DNA of 64,000 nucleotides, taken from NCBI RefSeq assembly GCF_000221225.1, contig NW_006383030.1, positions 496,001 through 560,000 on the forward strand. The letters are read 5' to 3'. Shown here piece after piece: positions 61,433 to 64,000 of this stretch; position 1 is the stretch's first letter; every line of letters begins with the position of its first letter. The DNA comes from Thermochaetoides thermophila DSM 1495 (lineage: Eukaryota; Ascomycota; Sordariomycetes; Sordariales; Chaetomiaceae). The translations under genes were made by a program, and so were the position numbers. The notes beneath the pieces were generated by a model, which was not told the origin of the DNA, ran no database searches, and saw only the letters and a list, made by a program, of their open reading frames with translations.

Positions 61433-64000
61433 ATGATGGCGACCCCATTTGTGTCCGATAAGCCGGACGCAGCATCGGCAAATGGCGACGGGTCCGATCC
61501 CTTTACGACAAGTACCCCGGGTCCGTCACACTTGCGCCACTCGGCCTTCGATACCGAACTCTTCGCTCTCGCTCCAGGCGCCTCTGTGGAACAGGTCAAG
61601 CGTGCCCTTGAGGCTCACTTGCGCGACACGGAGCGTCGCATGGAAGAGGCCGGGAAGCTGGGCACTGCTCTGGTTCAGCAGCAAAAGCAACTCACCGAAA
61701 AGCTTCGAGAGCTCGAGCAGCTGCAGTCCGAGGATGAGCTCACCCCACAGCTGCGCCAGCGGCTTGTCGAGATCGAGAAGGACTACAACGAGGTTGCCAG
61801 GGAGAGTGCTCGTGCCCTGCTTCCCAAGCAACGTGTGCCGAGCAATGAGTCTCAGGGCTCGCCCTTTTCGCCGGAGGGTAAAGTGAGCAGGGTAGGCGTT
61901 CCTCCCGCCATAGCCCTTTTTGAAATCAGAAAGCTGATGGCATCTCCAGCGCTCCGTGAGTCCCGCTAAGTTCGAGTCACTCGCCGCTCCATCCCCAACC
62001 AAGTTCATCTCGAATCGTAAAATCCGGAATCAGCATTCCAGCCGCATTCACGATATCGAATTCGCCGCCGAAATCAGTACCCACTTGATCGCCCAAGTCC
62101 GAGAGTTGCAAGCTACGCTCGCCGCAAGGGAGGAGGAGCTCAAGGAAGCCAAGGCGGAAAAGGCCAGGCTCGAGATCGAAGCCGAGGCCTTCCAACAGCG
62201 GCTGAAGAGTTTGGATGAGAGCGAGAGCCGGTACAAGGATGAGAATTGGAACCTCGAGACGCAGATCCACGATTTGCTTGCCGCACAGAAGGCGGCTGCT
62301 GAGCGCGAGAAGAAGCTCATCCAGTCCCTCAACCTCCTCCAGGCTGAGAAGAACGCCACCCAGCGGGAGTTGGAAGAGCTCAAGGACAACCTGGCTAAGC
62401 AAGATGAAAAGCACTCAGCTCAAATCAAGAATCTCGAGATCGAGCTCGGGACCAGTCGTCGTACTGCTGCCATGTTCGAGACGGAGCGCGCCTCCCTGCA
62501 GAAGAAGCTTGACGATCTCACGAGCCAGAACCAGGAGTTGGCCAGGGCGTTTGCTGCCCTTCAGCGAGACCGCGCGCAGGAGCGTGAAGCCAATCAGGGT
62601 GCCGGTGAAGAGGACTTGCATCCAGCTCCAGATCACAACACACCGGAGCATTCGCCCCCGCCCTCGCCGATGAAACCTACTCCCCGCCACTCGGCGCTCG
62701 AGTCGGAAACGCTCAAGACGTCCTTGGCTCACGCCCAACGCACCATCCAGACTCTCCGCACCAACATCCACCGCGAGAAGACCGAGAAGCTTGAGCTCAA
62801 ACGCATGCTTCAGGAGGCCCGAGATGAGATCGAGAAATTGAGGAACGACCCCAACCCGCACCAGCCCCCGAAGAAGGCTCGCAAGTTCGAACCGCGCGAG
62901 CTCAAGAAATCTTCGTTTAGGCTGAACCAGCTTGGTGTCGCGCGATCGAGCAGGACCGAAGTCGTCGAGGATGACGATTGGGAAGACCAATCGGAATCCC
63001 CTTCTCCTCACACGCTTTCCCGTCGTGGCTCTTTTTTCCGCTTTGGGACGCCGACCGCTCCCCGAAAGGTAAGGCTTGATCAATTCGATACGGCGCCCGA
63101 AACGAGCGACGCAGCGTTCGAGACTGCCCATGAACGAGCAACTGAAACGGAAGACTTCCAGACCGGTGCCGAGGAGCTCTCCGACGACAACGATGCCACC
63201 GAGACAGAAGCTGGCCAAGCTAGGGGTGCTGATTCCATCAAGCGACCTCCTCCTCTCCCGCCGCACGAGTCGAGCAACCATTACTCTTTCCGCAGCACGG
63301 TGTCAACGTCAAGCGAGGACGATGAGGATGAGTACCCGTCTAGCCCTGAGCTGAAAACCCCAACGACTGGACCAAGGATGCGGATGCGCTCAAGCCGTAC
63401 CTCTTTGACGCGTGCCCGACAATTCAGCGAAGACTCGAACCAGAGCTTTTCGGCCAGCCCTCCAGCCCACGGCTCTTCCGTCACCCCCGGCGGCCAGAGC
63501 TTGTTTGCTGAATTAAACAGCGTCGACAACAGCGACGAAGATTCATGCGGAGGTGCTGCTACTCCCAGCAGGAGGAGCATCCGGTCCTCCGTGCCCGCCA
63601 CTCCCCGAAGCGTTGGCCACGGTCGTGTTTCTCCAACGCCCGAAGTGCCTACTCTTCCCAGGGTTATCATGGTGGACAGTTCTACCATGACTGATCCGGT
63701 TGATATTCGACCAGTATCCGCAGACGCGCAGGCACTTAGAGAGTCGGACGACAGCGAGGCACTAATCTCATCGCCGCCAAGCATTGTCTGCCCTGACTCT
63801 GACCGTCCGATCTCCAGAGCTTCAGTTGCTGGTTCTCGTCCCGTTGGGGCTCCAACAACGTGGCTGGGTGATGATTTAAAAGCTGGCGACCCTGAGCGTC
63901 CCCATTCCTCCGCCTCCTACAGCGATGCCAGCGCCCAGCACGACTGGCACTTCCCATCTTCGTCGTTGTCCTCATCCCTGGTTGGTGCTGTTCCTCCACC
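61433..64000 (+). CDS. apsA: ApsA/Num1-type cortical nuclear-migration protein (5' part, runs off right edge)
   Basis: Exon 1 (61433-61882) and exon 2 (from 61950) join in frame over a 67-bp intron (GK to RSVSPAKFES), and exon 2 stays open to the window end, so about 833 residues are visible. The start is ATG 61433; a second ATG follows at once. Residues about 35-150 (RHSAFDTELFALAPG, then KDYNEVARESARALLPKQR) are family-typical. A long coiled coil follows (IEFAAEISTHLIAQVRELQ and many Glu/Lys heptads to about 480). After that comes a Ser/Pro-rich disordered region with MVDSSTMTDP. Aspergillus ApsA and yeast Num1 anchor dynein at the cell cortex to move nuclei. Their C-terminal PH domain lies beyond this window. 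Confidence 0.85.

Noticed and set aside
1..64000. CRISPR arrays, bacterial operons, plasmid or phage genes, and secondary-metabolite or toxin clusters
   Set aside because: None seen. All recognised genes are conserved fungal housekeeping genes with spliceosomal introns.

Overview
This window is nuclear DNA from a filamentous ascomycete, most likely a sordariomycete. The proteins give the best evidence. They include an ASH1-type SET methyltransferase, a PFA5-type palmitoyltransferase, an RfeG-like protein, ISN1, NVJ2 and ApsA/Num1, all with a Pezizomycotina look. Introns are short (about 50-160 bp), GT-AG, with pyrimidine-rich ends. There are no bacterial-style operons, no recognisable intact transposon and no tRNA or rRNA genes that I could support. 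I cannot name the species.

Layout, left to right. A decayed SFH5-like (Sec14/CRAL-TRIO) pseudogene runs off the left edge on the minus strand (1-1189). After it come six plus-strand genes separated by long gene-free spacers of 2.0-5.5 kb: ash1 (3208-6276), a PFA5-type palmitoyltransferase (11750-13065), DNA polymerase eta (16825-19047), an RfeG-like protein (21466-23148), an importin-7/8-type karyopherin (26938-30779) and a HAL4/SAT4-type kinase (35330-37640). From about 41 kb the window is denser. Four minus-strand genes come first: a conserved coiled-coil protein (40924-42529), IMP 5'-nucleotidase (43458-45075), the SMP-domain lipid-transfer protein NVJ2 (45924-48888) and ribosomal protein eL21 (50003-50697). 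eL21 is divergent from ribosomal protein uS4 (50997-51793). Then come splicing factor SLU7 on minus (52143-53357), the polymerase zeta catalytic subunit REV3 on plus (54011-59549) and the 5' part of ApsA/Num1 on plus (61433 to the right edge).

How the genes relate. Most are unrelated housekeeping genes. Two links stand out. The catalytic subunits of both main translesion DNA polymerases, eta and zeta, lie about 35 kb apart. The cytosolic ribosomal proteins eL21 and uS4 share a 299-bp divergent promoter.

Integrity. Three otherwise good genes (PFA5-type, RfeG-like, coiled-coil) each need a one-base correction inside a homopolymer run to be read through. That suggests assembly error more than gene death. 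The SFH5-like gene is different: an in-frame TAG replaces a conserved codon. I see no convincing undescribed multi-gene system. The most unusual non-coding signals are an inverted repeat upstream of polymerase eta and a recurring TACCTAGGTA-like motif scattered through the spacers.
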